Positions 7,455 through 16,598 of a stretch of DNA of 24,827 bases are shown piece after piece; positions within the stretch are counted from its first letter, which is position 1; every line of letters begins with the position of its first letter. The DNA comes from Anaerolinea sp. (GTDB lineage: Bacteria; Chloroflexota; Anaerolineae; Anaerolineales; Anaerolineaceae), in NCBI GenBank assembly GCA_029975965.1, contig JARKOV010000003.1:1-24827 (forward strand), in the 5' to 3' direction. The translations under genes were made by a program, and so were the position numbers. Under the pieces are notes generated by a model. The model was not told where the DNA came from. It made no database searches and saw nothing but the letters and a program-made list of their open reading frames with translations.

Positions 7455-7481
7455 AATCCCCATGCAGATGGGGATTTTTTT
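7455..7481 (+). terminator. Rho-independent terminator of tRNA-Leu
   Basis: AATCCCCAT (7455-7463) pairs perfectly with ATGGGGATT (7468-7476) around a 4-nt GCAG loop, and the 3' arm runs into TTTTTTT (7475-7481). Confidence 0.9.
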
Positions 7482-7495
7482 ATGCGCCTGATCTC

Positions 7496-7524
7496 TTGAT
7501 CGGAACCGTTATCCAGGGTAAGAT
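7496..7524 (+). promoter_or_regulatory. Promoter of the FtsB-like gene; predicted leaderless start
   Basis: TTGATC (7496-7501) and TAAGAT (7519-7524) are 17 nt apart. Exactly 6 nt (ACAAAT) separate the -10 from the ATG at 7531, so transcription should start at or very near the start codon. Confidence 0.6.
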
Positions 7525-7530
7525 ACAAAT

Positions 7531-7995
7531 ATGCCGAGACGAAACCGTAAGCACGTTGAACTGCCCGAAATAAAACTGCCCGGTGTTGAGAAAGTCACCC
7601 GAAAATTGCCCCGGCTCAGACCGGAGAACTGGAGCAGGTTCGGGCGCCAGTTGCTGGTCGTGATCGTGGTAGGCGTTCTCGTGCTGGTGATGTTGAATTT
7701 GAACAGCCGCCTGGGGGAATACTACCGCTTAAGCGCGGAACGCGACCGGCTGGGCACCGTGGTGGCGGAATTGCGCGTCACGCAGCAGGTGTTAGAGACG
7801 CAGATGGCATATGCGCTTTCTGACCAGGCCGCTGAAGATTTTGCGCGCAATGCGCACATGGTGCGTGAGGGTGAGAAGCTGGTGGTGCCCCTCACCCCTG
7901 AAGGCAACCCGACTCCCACGCCGCAGGTCACGCAGGTGGCTCAAAAACAACTGCTCAACTGGGAAGTCTGGTGGGCGTTGTTTTTCGAGGATTGA
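7531..7995 (+). CDS. FtsB/DivIC-like septum formation initiator
   Basis: FtsB/DivIC proteins are small bitopic membrane proteins that pair with FtsL in the divisome. The 154-residue product has a basic N-terminal cytoplasmic tail (1-38), one membrane helix (about 39-57, LLVVIVVGVLVLVML), a coiled coil (about 60-98) and the family's closing motif, ARNAHMVREGEKLVVPL (about 108-124). The last 30 residues are a Pro/Thr segment and a hydrophobic WEVWWALFF end. No Shine-Dalgarno precedes the ATG; instead a promoter places transcription start at the ATG. It follows the tRNA terminator and is convergent with the SpoIIE gene. The short, diverged family makes assignment to FtsB rather than DivIC uncertain. 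Confidence 0.8.
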   Translation: MPRRNRKHVELPEIKLPGVEKVTRKLPRLRPENWSRFGRQLLVVIVVGVLVLVMLNLNSRLGEYYRLSAERDRLGTVVAELRVTQQVLETQMAYALSDQAAEDFARNAHMVREGEKLVVPLTPEGNPTPTPQVTQVAQKQLLNWEVWWALFFED

Positions 7996-8020
7996 CAGGG
8001 TTTATCGTAACTGAATCAAT

Positions 8021-8076
8021 CCAAATATCCGGTGTTTGGGGGTTTCGCCTCCCAAACACCGAATGTTTAATATTTA
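8021..8076. terminator. Palindrome between convergent genes (dispersed-repeat family)
   Basis: The arm CGGTGTTTGGGGG (8030-8042) pairs with 8049-8061 around the loop TTTCGC, with one G-U pair. The flanks are AT-rich (AAATAT and AATATTT can extend the stem). It sits between the convergent FtsB-like and SpoIIE genes, so a bidirectional terminator role is plausible. The arm shares TGTTTGGG with the palindromes at 23175 and 24789. Confidence 0.6.
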
Positions 8077-8124
8077 GATACTTTCTCCTCTTGCGCGAGT
8101 GATACTCATCTCAAAAATGGAGGA

Positions 8125-11100
8125 TTATGGGGTGCGACGGACAGCCACCAATGTGATATCGTCGGCGAGGGGTGTGCTCTGCCTGAATTCGCTCAGAGCG
8201 CGGTCAATTTCTGAGAGGATCTTGCCGGCGGAGTTCTGTGCGCACCTCGCGAACACCTCGCGCAGGCGCGGCTCGCTGAAATCCTCGTTGGACGGAGACA
8301 GGGTATCACAGGCGCCATCGGTAAAAAGCAGCAGGGCGTCGCCTGGTTGCAGGTCGAAGGTGTGGTCATCAATTTCGTATTCGGCAACGACACCCATTGC
8401 CATCCCGCCCTTGGGCAGTTGCTCGACCGCCCCGCTGCTGGCGCGGTAGATCAGTGGCAGGTTATGCCCGGCGTTGGCGTAAACCACCTCGCCTTTGTGG
8501 GTGTCTAAGATCGCAAACACTGCGGTGATAAACATCGATTCCGGGGACTCGGTAAACAAAAGCTCATTCACCTCGTCTAAAACGTGCGCCGGATCGTTAT
8601 GATTGCGCACGCTGGCGCGGATCAGCGTGCGGGCGACGGTCATGTACAGGGCGGCAGGCAACCCCTTATCCGAGACGTCTGCTACCACCAGCCCGATCCG
8701 CCCGTTGCCCAGATCCAGCACGTCATAAAAATCACCACCGACCTGGCGGGCGGTCTGCCAGCGGATGTCGATCTCCCAACCCTCGACGACCGGCAGGCGT
8801 TCGGGCAAAAACGTCTCTTGAATTTGCCTGGCGAGCTGGATTTCTCGTTCGACCCGCTCGTTTTGGATGATCTCGCGTTTATACAGGTCGTTCTGGTAGG
8901 CAAGGCTGGTCTGCTGGGCAATGCCGTTCAGAATTTCGAGGCGGCGTTCGCGAAATGCCGGGGTTGCGTTCCGCTCGCGCACAAGCAGCGCGCCCAAGAC
9001 GCGCCCTTGCGCGACGAGAGGAAAACCGAGGAGCCAATCGCCGTGCACCTGGTGCGCGGTGCGCTGGTAATCGTCCAACGGTTCACAGGGCAGGGAAGGC
9101 CAGAGGTCGGCGGGTAGCCCTGCCTGGTTCATCGGGCAAATGTGCGCCTGGCCGGTAGCAAGGATGGCATCGAGAAGGTTATATTCGCCGGGGAGATAAA
9201 CATTGTCCAGCAGGAAATACTCCTGGCGGCGATTTTCGCCATGCGCATTGGTCGGCCTGAAAACCTGCAGGTCTTGGTCCCAGCGATAGATCAGGCAGAC
9301 GTCGATGCCGACCAAAATGGGGAGGAGGTGAACGATGTTTTCGAGCACCTCGGGCAGATCGTTGGTCGAGACGACGGCCTGGGCCACCTGGAGCAACGCG
9401 GCGGTCACGTATGCCTCTTCCTGCCTGGCTTCGAGCAGGCGCAAGTTCTCCACCGTGACGGAGGATTGGTGAGCAATGCCCTGGAGAATCGAGAGCGATT
9501 TTGGCTCCACCCGGTGGGCTTGCAGTTGGTTCCAATCCGTCTGCAAGGCGACGATGTAGGCGCCAGTTAACTCACCGCGAACCAGCAACGGCAGCGTGAC
9601 ATACACCGCGCGGCCTTCCGGTAGGGCAAATTCCGGCAAGCCCATTTCAACTGCGGGGTCGTCCAGGTAGATCAGGGCGTGGGAAGCTTCCAGGTTGACC
9701 AGACCTGGCAACGTCACCGGGTAGAAGAGTGAGCCACTGTTGTTTGGCTCGAACCCATACCAGGATTTCAGCTCGTAATACGGCTGGTTTTCTGTGCGCA
9801 AGAGGAATGCACATTTGCGCACGCCCACCAGCAGGCGGGTCAGGCGCAACATGGTCCCCAGGAGCTCGTCAACCGAGAGCACGCTCTGCGTGGCTTCCGC
9901 GACCTGGACGAGCATGGTGCTGACCCAGGCCTGGTTTTGCGCCTCATTGTACAGACGGGTGTTTTGAATGGCGACCGCCGCGTAGCTGGCAAAGGTGGCG
10001 GTCATGCTCGAGGCCTCGCTGCCATACCGCCCAGACGTGCGGTGCACCAGGACAAGCAAGCCCAAGGTGCGGTTCCCGGCATGTAAGGGCACAGTGAGGG
10101 CTGAATAGTCGTCGGCGAGCTGGAGGGCGTGTCCGATGGGACCTGGCGGGTCTTCCGGGGAGCGGATGTAAGGCTCTCCTCTGGCGATCACACGATCCAG
10201 CAGGGAGAGCACTTCGGGGTTTTCAGCCAGTACCCGGTTGAGCGCCTGCGAGTCCACCCCGCGGGCGGCAGCCAGCTGCATATTTTGGGTGGTTACTTCG
10301 CCGTTCTCCTGATCCTCGACCAACCAGATCGCGGATGCGTCGCAGGGCAGGTTGTTTTCGAGCCGCTCCAGGATGTTGCCCAACAGCGTTTCCAGGTCGA
10401 CGCCGCTGGATACCTGGTATGCCACGTCTCGGAAGCTTTCGGCGACCTGCCGCCGCCAGCGCTCGGATCGGTAAAGGGTCGCGTTGCGGTAAGACACGGC
10501 GATGGTCGAAGCCAGCGCCTCGAAGAGAGAGCGGTCAGCCTCTGAAAATGCACCGGTTTCAGAGCTCTGGATATCCAGCACACCCAATACATCCTGGCCG
10601 TACAAAAGGGGCACAGCCAGCTCGGAGCGGGTATCGTTGGGCGGCAATGGGGACGGCAGGTAGAGCGGCTCGTTGGCAACGTCATTGGCAAGGAAGGACT
10701 TTCCATTCCGAGCCACCCATGGAATGATCCCTTGGGGAGCATCCAACGAGTAGCTGAACGTCTGGGCGCGCATCTCCTGGCTGCGTTCGCCGCTTCCAGC
10801 CTGGTAGATGATCAGGCGCCGGCCCTCGTGCACCGAAAATAGATGAACGTGGGAGTGTCCAAAGCGCTGCTGAATGAGCTGGACAATTTCATCCAGAAGC
10901 TGGTCAAGCTCGAGATAGGAATTCAACGCCTGGCTGATCTCAGCCACAGAGGAAATTTGGTTGGCGCGCACTTCGAGATCGGTGTACAACTGCGCGGCTT
11001 GGATCGCCAGGGCAATGTTATCGGCCAGAGCGCTCAACACGAGCAGGTCGATCTCGTGGAACCCATCTAACACATCGCTCTGCACATCCAGCACGCCGAG

Positions 11101-11961
11101 CACCTTATTCTCAACCTTTAAGGGAATCACCGCTTCGGAAAGGGTTTCAGGCAGGCTGTCCAGATAGCGAAAGCGCGGGTCGACCAGCGCGTCTCTGGCG
11201 ACGATTTGCTCTCCGGAGGCAAGCGCACTTCCGACCAGGCCTTCTCCAGGATGGATGCGTAATCCCTTAAAAGAAGGTGGTTCGCCCCCCAGCGCAGCGC
11301 CTGCCCGGTAATCCAAGGCCGGGGGGTCGCCGGAGATTGTGAAAATGGCGACAAAATAATAGTTGAACGAATGCGCGATCAGCTCGGTGACCCGCTCGCA
11401 GAGGAGGTCAAGGTTGAGCAGGTCGGCAACCTGTGCGCCAACCTTGCGCACCAACCCGAGTTGCTCCAAACGCCAGCGGTTAAGCTTTTCCTGCCGGGTG
11501 ATCTCCAGGGCTGTCGCCGTATGGGCGGCGAGACCTTCGAGCAATTCTACATCGCCAGGCGTCAGGGCGTGACCTGCGGGCTGTTCGTGATATAAGACCC
11601 CCAACAGCTTATCGTTGGATTGAAGCGGGATGGCAGCCAGGCGGACGCCCATGTGGTGCACATCCACCGCGGTATGTTCGCCATCTGAAAGCAGCAGGCA
11701 TTGATCGAGGTGGGCGCGGTGGACGAGATCTGGCGCTGGGGCAGACGGCAAAAGCTCGAGGTTGGAGTCATCACCCGGTAAAGGGTAATAAGGGCGGCTG
11801 AGCCAGAGGTGCGTGCTTCCCCCGAGCATCTGGCAGATGAGATCCTCAACAACCTGGCGTTGCGCCTGTGTGTGTTGCTGTTGAGCCAGTTGCTCTCCCA
11901 GGCGGAGGAATTGTTTCCAAACAGGCTCCGCTAATCGCCTGGTGGATGGCTTGCGGGTCAT
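8125..11961 (-). CDS. Multi-GAF SpoIIE/RsbU-type serine phosphatase
   Basis: This PPM/PP2C-type phosphatase is expected to dephosphorylate a STAS anti-anti-sigma protein and so release it to bind the RsbW-like kinase. The 1278-residue product has six consecutive GAF-like modules (roughly 20-160, 160-325, 325-505, 505-680, 680-855, 855-1045) separated by short helical linkers, then a SpoIIE domain (about 1045-1276). Metal-binding motifs are present: GGDFYD, VVADVSDKG, FTDG and ADDITL; it should be active. GAF 2 and 3 are the best conserved; 1, 5 and 6 are more diverged. It has no membrane helices. Its ATG overlaps the RsbW-like stop (ATGA), so translation is coupled. The presumed substrate and kinase are the two genes directly upstream. 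The ligands of the GAF domains cannot be read from sequence. Confidence 0.93.
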   Translation of the reverse strand: MTRKPSTRRLAEPVWKQFLRLGEQLAQQQHTQAQRQVVEDLICQMLGGSTHLWLSRPYYPLPGDDSNLELLPSAPAPDLVHRAHLDQCLLLSDGEHTAVDVHHMGVRLAAIPLQSNDKLLGVLYHEQPAGHALTPGDVELLEGLAAHTATALEITRQEKLNRWRLEQLGLVRKVGAQVADLLNLDLLCERVTELIAHSFNYYFVAIFTISGDPPALDYRAGAALGGEPPSFKGLRIHPGEGLVGSALASGEQIVARDALVDPRFRYLDSLPETLSEAVIPLKVENKVLGVLDVQSDVLDGFHEIDLLVLSALADNIALAIQAAQLYTDLEVRANQISSVAEISQALNSYLELDQLLDEIVQLIQQRFGHSHVHLFSVHEGRRLIIYQAGSGERSQEMRAQTFSYSLDAPQGIIPWVARNGKSFLANDVANEPLYLPSPLPPNDTRSELAVPLLYGQDVLGVLDIQSSETGAFSEADRSLFEALASTIAVSYRNATLYRSERWRRQVAESFRDVAYQVSSGVDLETLLGNILERLENNLPCDASAIWLVEDQENGEVTTQNMQLAAARGVDSQALNRVLAENPEVLSLLDRVIARGEPYIRSPEDPPGPIGHALQLADDYSALTVPLHAGNRTLGLLVLVHRTSGRYGSEASSMTATFASYAAVAIQNTRLYNEAQNQAWVSTMLVQVAEATQSVLSVDELLGTMLRLTRLLVGVRKCAFLLRTENQPYYELKSWYGFEPNNSGSLFYPVTLPGLVNLEASHALIYLDDPAVEMGLPEFALPEGRAVYVTLPLLVRGELTGAYIVALQTDWNQLQAHRVEPKSLSILQGIAHQSSVTVENLRLLEARQEEAYVTAALLQVAQAVVSTNDLPEVLENIVHLLPILVGIDVCLIYRWDQDLQVFRPTNAHGENRRQEYFLLDNVYLPGEYNLLDAILATGQAHICPMNQAGLPADLWPSLPCEPLDDYQRTAHQVHGDWLLGFPLVAQGRVLGALLVRERNATPAFRERRLEILNGIAQQTSLAYQNDLYKREIIQNERVEREIQLARQIQETFLPERLPVVEGWEIDIRWQTARQVGGDFYDVLDLGNGRIGLVVADVSDKGLPAALYMTVARTLIRASVRNHNDPAHVLDEVNELLFTESPESMFITAVFAILDTHKGEVVYANAGHNLPLIYRASSGAVEQLPKGGMAMGVVAEYEIDDHTFDLQPGDALLLFTDGACDTLSPSNEDFSEPRLREVFARCAQNSAGKILSEIDRALSEFRQSTPLADDITLVAVRRTP

Positions 11962-12434
11962 CTCTTTTTGACGTTACGTTTTTTGGGAGGTAAGGGGCGC
12001 TTCTTAAACAGGGTGAGCCGGTTACCGCTGCCCGGTTTAAACTCGAATTCGACTTCGTCCATCCACTGGCGGATGAAATACAATCCGAGTCCATGCGTCG
12101 GACGGTCTTCGAGATCACCGGTCAGATCGGGGTTGCCGATCGTTTCGGGGTCGAAGGGGTAGCCCTCGTCTTCCAGGACAATCGTCAGCCCCTCGTTGTT
12201 GATCCGGCAGGTGCAACTGATATCACCGTTATCTTCACCACGATAAGCATGCTCGATAATATTCGAGCACGCCTCATCAACCGCCATTTCCACGGAATTA
12301 GCGGCAAAATTGCCGAGCCCGGCTTTTTGCGACATCCCACGGATGAAGTCGCCTATCTGAGCCAGGCTTTCGTATCGGCCAGGGAAGGTGCGAGATACGA
12401 TCAAGGGTGTGATAAAAGAATTAGAAATTTCCAA
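11958..12434 (-). CDS. RsbW/SpoIIAB-type anti-sigma factor serine kinase
   Basis: The 158-residue product is a stand-alone GHKL ATPase (HATPase_c_2). It shows the N-box VDEACSNIIEHAY (52-64), the LEDEGYPFDP segment with the ATP-binding Asp, and HGLGLYFIRQWMD with the glycine-rich lid. Such proteins phosphorylate a STAS partner and bind a target such as a sigma factor. The C-terminus is very basic (PPKKRNVKKR). The start is TTG at 12434, overlapping the STAS gene by 14 bp; an in-frame TAA lies just upstream, and no nearby ATG or Shine-Dalgarno exists. A second TTG, at codon 11, is possible. Coupling to the STAS gene and to the phosphatase gene (ATGA overlap) argues for one partner-switching unit. 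No sigma factor gene is in the window. Confidence 0.88.
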   Translation of the reverse strand: MEISNSFITPLIVSRTFPGRYESLAQIGDFIRGMSQKAGLGNFAANSVEMAVDEACSNIIEHAYRGEDNGDISCTCRINNEGLTIVLEDEGYPFDPETIGNPDLTGDLEDRPTHGLGLYFIRQWMDEVEFEFKPGSGNRLTLFKKRPLPPKKRNVKKR

Positions 12435-12756
12435 CAGCGGTTAGCACGTCGTCGTAGAGTTTGAATAGGGGGATGAATCCCGCCAGGTCCAATGCTGCAC
12501 GGATGTTGTCGGGGACGGAGACCAGCACCAATTCACCACGGTTGTAGCGTTTGCAGACTTTTTGGGTATTGATCAACGCGCGCAGGCCGGCGCTGGACAT
12601 AAAATCCAGCTCGCTCATGTCCAAAGCGATCTTAAAACGTCCATCTTCGGTGATTTTGTTGAAGGATTCCGAGAGCTGTGGAGCCGTGTAGCTGTCGATA
12701 CGGCCTTTTACTTTCACCACGTCACAGTGTTTGTACTGGGTATGCGTAATTTCCAT
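12421..12756 (-). CDS. STAS-domain anti-anti-sigma factor (RsbV/SpoIIAA type)
   Basis: The 111-residue product is a single STAS domain. VVKVKGRIDSYTAPQL and IALDMSELDFMSSAGLRALI are the two family signatures; Ser55 in MSSAG aligns with the phosphorylated Ser58 of SpoIIAA, and the Asp preceding it in SpoIIAA is Ser here. In partner switching the unphosphorylated form binds the RsbW-type kinase. ATG at 12756 was chosen because GGAGG lies 8 nt upstream; the upstream extension to 12834 would encode a hydrophobic stretch crossing the promoter and does not match STAS proteins. Its stop overlaps the start of the kinase gene. Confidence 0.92.
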   Translation of the reverse strand: MEITHTQYKHCDVVKVKGRIDSYTAPQLSESFNKITEDGRFKIALDMSELDFMSSAGLRALINTQKVCKRYNRGELVLVSVPDNIRAALDLAGFIPLFKLYDDVLTAVGNF

Positions 12757-12792
12757 CTGGCAGGCCTCCGCGTCAGTTTGCAGGATGATGTA

Positions 12793-12798
12793 ATTATA
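12793..12798 (-). promoter_or_regulatory. -10 element upstream of the STAS gene
   Basis: The minus strand reads TATAAT (12798-12793) with a weak TTGGCA-like -35 about 19 nt further upstream. Transcription would begin about 30 nt before the ATG at 12756, leaving the GGAGG site in the leader. It would let STAS-RsbW-SpoIIE be expressed apart from the PAS/GAF gene. Confidence 0.5.
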
Positions 12799-12886
12799 AA
12801 TCAAAAGTAATAGCCATTGCCAATGATGAAACAAATTACTCGATGGATCTGCTATCCGTAAACGCCGGTAAGCGGTTTCGCATGGT

Positions 12887-15043
12887 TCAGGAGATCATTT
12901 CGCGCAAAATACTCTGGATGTGCAGGGGGGTGCCATCGACGTCATCGACCCTGGCGGTGTTGAATTCGCAGCGGATCTTCCGCCCTGCCTTGCTGACGAT
13001 CGAGCGCTCATATTTTGGCAGCAGTTTGCCTGCCTGGAGGTCCGAAAACCGGCTTTCTGCCTGTTCCATCTCAGTCGGATGGACTAATTTGCGGAAAGAC
13101 ATGCCAATCAACTCGTCCCGCGAATAACCGGTCAGGTCAAGTGCTGCCTGGTTGGCATCGATGAAGGTCCCTTCGATCGTCATTAACAGCACCGGGTCTT
13201 TATTTTGCTCGAAAAGCGCACGGTACTTGTGTTCGCGGTGGATGATTTCGGTCTGCATCCTGGTCTGCTCGGTGACATTGCGCACGAGCAAAATGACCAG
13301 GTTATCATCCACAGCCGAGATGCGCACCTCGAAGTATTCTTGTCGTTGATGCGAAGCCGAGAACAAAGAATAGCTCATCACCTGGGTTTCATGGGTTGCA
13401 ATGGCCTTGCGGATGGTTTCGAGAGCGGATATGGCGATATCCTCCGCGAAAATGTCACCCATTTTCTTGCCCAAGAACTGCTCTGGATCGACGTACAGGT
13501 GGTCGTCTGGGGCCGCCTTGTATTGTATGAACCGGCCGTTCGAATCGCAAACGAAGAACAGGTCAGGCAGGGCTTCCAATAAAGCGGCGTTGCGCGCCTC
13601 GCTGGAGGCTAACTCCTTTTCGACCAGGATGCGGGCGATGGTGGAGCCCAATTGCGATGCGATTGCCTCGAGCACATCTTTGTAGGCGTGCGGGATTTCA
13701 TCGAGTGTGTGCGAGCCGAGGGTGAGGTTGGCAATCACTTTTGATTGGTGGAAGACGGGCAATTCAGCCAGCGAGAGGATATTTTCTTGCTTTCGCACCT
13801 CATCCGACAGGCGCGGATCAAACGCCAACTCGGAATAGCGTTTGTAAAGGCTCTGCCCTTTGCGGATGAATTTCGCTTTGTTCGATTGAGGCGGCAAATA
13901 GGATACCATCGCGGCGAACGCCGGCGTGAGGCCGATGTGGGCGACCATATCGAGCCCACCTTCGAGATCGACCAGAAAGATGCTGCCGCAATCCAGACCT
14001 TGTAGCGAGGTGAGCTGTCCCAGGACGATCTGCAACACTTCGTTGAAGTCTTTTGCGCGGGTCAACTCGGCGAGCAGATCGCGCTGTAAGCGCATCAGGC
14101 TTTCGGCGCGCTCTTTCTCCTCAAGCCTCTGGCGCGCTTCGGAATACAGCCGGGCGTTGATCATCGCCAGCGCGAGCTGCCGGGCGACGCTTTCAATCAC
14201 CCGCTCGTCATTTTCATCAAAGGCGGCTTCGAGCGGGCTTTGCAGGTCGATGACGCCGCATAACGTCTCCCCCGCCAGGATGGGCACTGCCAGCTCCGAG
14301 CGGGTGGGGATCCGGTCGGGGAAAGAATTGACGTAGCGGGGATCGTGGACGACGTTGTTGGCTAAAAGGGTTTGCCGGTGCGCGGCGGCGTATCCGACGA
14401 TGCCTTGGCCGACCTTATAGGCGTGATCATCTGGAAAGAGACCGCTGTAGGAACCCGCCTGGACGGTCAGCTTGAGGGAATCCGCACTTTGATCGGCGAG
14501 GTACAGGGCCACAAAGAAGTAGCCAAAACTTTTCTGCAACAGGTTGACCGTATTGTGCAGAACCTGGTCCAGGTCTAACGCCGATGCGATTACACCACCG
14601 ATATGGTTGAGCAGAGCGAGCTGAGAAGCGCGCCGCTCGAGGAGGATGGCGTTTTTTGCCAGGAGGTCGAGCGTGCGGCTTTGCAGGCCGCGCATCACCA
14701 CCAACATGCGCGCCACAGGCTGGGTCGCATCGGGGATCAGGTCGATCTCATAACGGTGATCGGTGCTGGATTGTAAGACCAGCCCGGTCGATGGATGCCC
14801 TGTGCGCAAGGCTTTGGCGAATACCTGGTTGAAGCGAACCTGGCAGGATTCCTCGATCAGGCTGGTGAAGGGTTCGCCGCGGAGCTGTTCGAGCGGGATC
14901 GAGGTGTGGACGATGAAAGGCTGGTTGGCGTCAATCATCCGCCCTTCCACATCCAGCACGACGCACATCTCCTGCGATTGAAAGACCGCCTGGAGGTCCA
15001 TCTGCGCGTCTTTACCCGGTTCCCCGTGATCCGCCACGTGCAT
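12887..15043 (-). CDS. PAS-GAF-GAF-PAS-PAS sensor protein without output domain
   Basis: The 718-residue product appears to contain an N-terminal PAS (about 16-120), a GAF (about 150-305, GQGIVGYAAAHRQTLLANNVV), a second GAF (about 325-490) and two further PAS domains (about 505-610 and 615-715, ending RVDDVDGTPLHIQSILREMI). Short coiled coils link them. It stops right after the last PAS; no HisKA, HATPase, GGDEF, SpoIIE or DNA-binding domain follows, and the gap before the STAS gene is non-coding. A role as sensor subunit acting through protein contact with the downstream partner-switching proteins is inferred from position. ATG at 15043 was chosen because AGGGGG lies 6 nt upstream; ATG at codon 15 is the alternative. 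No membrane helix is seen, so it should be cytosolic. Confidence 0.85.
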   Translation of the reverse strand: MHVADHGEPGKDAQMDLQAVFQSQEMCVVLDVEGRMIDANQPFIVHTSIPLEQLRGEPFTSLIEESCQVRFNQVFAKALRTGHPSTGLVLQSSTDHRYEIDLIPDATQPVARMLVVMRGLQSRTLDLLAKNAILLERRASQLALLNHIGGVIASALDLDQVLHNTVNLLQKSFGYFFVALYLADQSADSLKLTVQAGSYSGLFPDDHAYKVGQGIVGYAAAHRQTLLANNVVHDPRYVNSFPDRIPTRSELAVPILAGETLCGVIDLQSPLEAAFDENDERVIESVARQLALAMINARLYSEARQRLEEKERAESLMRLQRDLLAELTRAKDFNEVLQIVLGQLTSLQGLDCGSIFLVDLEGGLDMVAHIGLTPAFAAMVSYLPPQSNKAKFIRKGQSLYKRYSELAFDPRLSDEVRKQENILSLAELPVFHQSKVIANLTLGSHTLDEIPHAYKDVLEAIASQLGSTIARILVEKELASSEARNAALLEALPDLFFVCDSNGRFIQYKAAPDDHLYVDPEQFLGKKMGDIFAEDIAISALETIRKAIATHETQVMSYSLFSASHQRQEYFEVRISAVDDNLVILLVRNVTEQTRMQTEIIHREHKYRALFEQNKDPVLLMTIEGTFIDANQAALDLTGYSRDELIGMSFRKLVHPTEMEQAESRFSDLQAGKLLPKYERSIVSKAGRKIRCEFNTARVDDVDGTPLHIQSILREMIS

Positions 15044-15119
15044 CTTCTACCCCCTGGTCAGACATCGCCAATGCTTGTTCTCCGTTTCAAGGTAGCAAGG
15101 CCTGGATGATCGCAACCGC

Positions 15120-16436
15120 TCAATGCCCGTTGGTGAAGTTCGGCCGGCCGATTGAGAAATACGTGAATCCAAGCTTGCGGATCAACTCCGGGTCCCACAG
15201 GTTGCGCGAGTCCATGATCACCGTGTTGCGCATCGCCTGGCGGATTCTCTCAAAATCGAGCGCCTTGAACTCGTTCCATTCGGTCGCAAGCAGCAGCGCG
15301 TCGGCACCTTCGGCGACATCGTACGGCGTCTGGCACAACTGGACCCGCGGCAGAACGACCGCCGCATTTGGCATGGCCTGTGGATCGTAGGCTTTGATCG
15401 CCGCGCCCTCATTTTCGAGCAAGTGGATCACCTCCAGGGCCGGGGCTTCGCGGATGTCGTCGGTGTTTGGCTTGAACGAAAGGCCTAAAACGCCAATCAC
15501 TTTCTGATCGAGGGTGCCCAAAGCGCGGCGCAGCTTGACCACCACGCGGCGGCGCTGGTTGCGATTGATGTCCATGACCGCCTGCAAGAGTTGCGGGTGA
15601 GAACCATGGAGAACCGCCATGTGCGCCAGGGCTTTCACGTCCTTGGGGAAGCAGCTTCCACCCCACCCCAGGCCGGCGTCCAGGAAAGAAGGCCCGATGC
15701 GCTTGTCGAGACCCATCCCGCGTGCCACTTCGCGGATATCGGCGCCCAGCTCTTCGCAGATGGTGGCGATCTCGTTGATGAAAGAGATGCGGGTGGCCAG
15801 GAATGCGTTCGAGGCGTACTTGATCATCTCGGCGGTGCGCAGGTCGGTGATCATAATTGGGCAGCGCAGGCTGAGGTATAGGCGCGCGACCTTCTCGGCG
15901 GCTTCATTGTGCAGTGAGCCGAGGACGACCCGGTCGGGATACATGAAATCGTTGATCGCCGAGCCCTCGCGCAGAAATTCCGGATTGGATACCACATGGA
16001 ATTCCAACGGGCGTCCGTTTCGCTGGCGGGTGATGATGTCAGCCACCCAATCGCCGGTACCCACGGGGACGGTAGATTTGTTGACCACAACGATCGGCCA
16101 ATCTACCAGGTCGGCGATGGATTCGGCCGCCTGGCGCACATATTGTAAGTCGGCTTCGCCATCCACACCCGAGGGGGTGCCCACCGCGATGAAGGCAAAC
16201 TCGGCATCTTTGAGCGCTTCGGGGTAGTTGGTGGTGAAAATCAGCCGGCCGTGCTGCACATTTTGCTCGACCAATTGCTCCAGTCCCGGCTCGTAGATTG
16301 GCATGATGCCTTCTTTGAGCTTTTGTATCCGGTTCTCGTCCACGTCCAGGCACATGACGGTGTTGCCCAGGTCGGCGAAGCACGCCCCGGTCACCAGCCC
16401 GACATACCCGGTTCCAATCACACAAATTCGACTCAT
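15120..16436 (-). CDS. ugd: UDP-glucose 6-dehydrogenase
   Basis: This enzyme oxidises UDP-glucose twice with NAD+ to UDP-glucuronate, a precursor for acidic surface polysaccharides. The 438-residue product matches the usual family length. It starts with the Rossmann motif [12 protein letters not shown] (6-17), followed by the middle domain ([23 protein letters not shown]) and the catalytic loop [10 protein letters not shown] with Cys262. The C-terminal domain contains [15 protein letters not shown], the UDP-binding part. The start is backed by the N-terminal Rossmann strand and AAGGGGA in the leader. It may be co-transcribed with the PAS/GAF gene 76 bp downstream. A GDP-mannose dehydrogenase is a related alternative, but the overall pattern fits UDP-glucose best. 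Confidence 0.93.
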   Translation of the reverse strand: MSRICVIGTGYVGLVTGACFADLGNTVMCLDVDENRIQKLKEGIMPIYEPGLEQLVEQNVQHGRLIFTTNYPEALKDAEFAFIAVGTPSGVDGEADLQYVRQAAESIADLVDWPIVVVNKSTVPVGTGDWVADIITRQRNGRPLEFHVVSNPEFLREGSAINDFMYPDRVVLGSLHNEAAEKVARLYLSLRCPIMITDLRTAEMIKYASNAFLATRISFINEIATICEELGADIREVARGMGLDKRIGPSFLDAGLGWGGSCFPKDVKALAHMAVLHGSHPQLLQAVMDINRNQRRRVVVKLRRALGTLDQKVIGVLGLSFKPNTDDIREAPALEVIHLLENEGAAIKAYDPQAMPNAAVVLPRVQLCQTPYDVAEGADALLLATEWNEFKALDFERIRQAMRNTVIMDSRNLWDPELIRKLGFTYFSIGRPNFTNGH

Positions 16437-16462
16437 TAGAAAAGGTCCCCTTCGTGAAAAAA

Positions 16463-16471
16463 ATTATAGCA
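16463..16471 (-). promoter_or_regulatory. Extended -10 promoter of ugd
   Basis: The minus strand reads TGCTATAAT (16471-16463), identical to the extended -10 before the kinase operon at 5916-5908. Transcription would start about 20 nt before the ATG at 16436, with AAGGGGA in the leader. No good -35 is seen. Confidence 0.6.
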
Positions 16472-16598
16472 TAGCCATCCTCAAGCTGATTGGGAGCGTC
16501 GCCTGGGGAGGAAGATGAGCAACCCGGATCCATCGTCCGGCAAGTTCATTATAAAGCGCTTTGATCCGGATGAAATTTCAATTTGATTACAACCCGGT

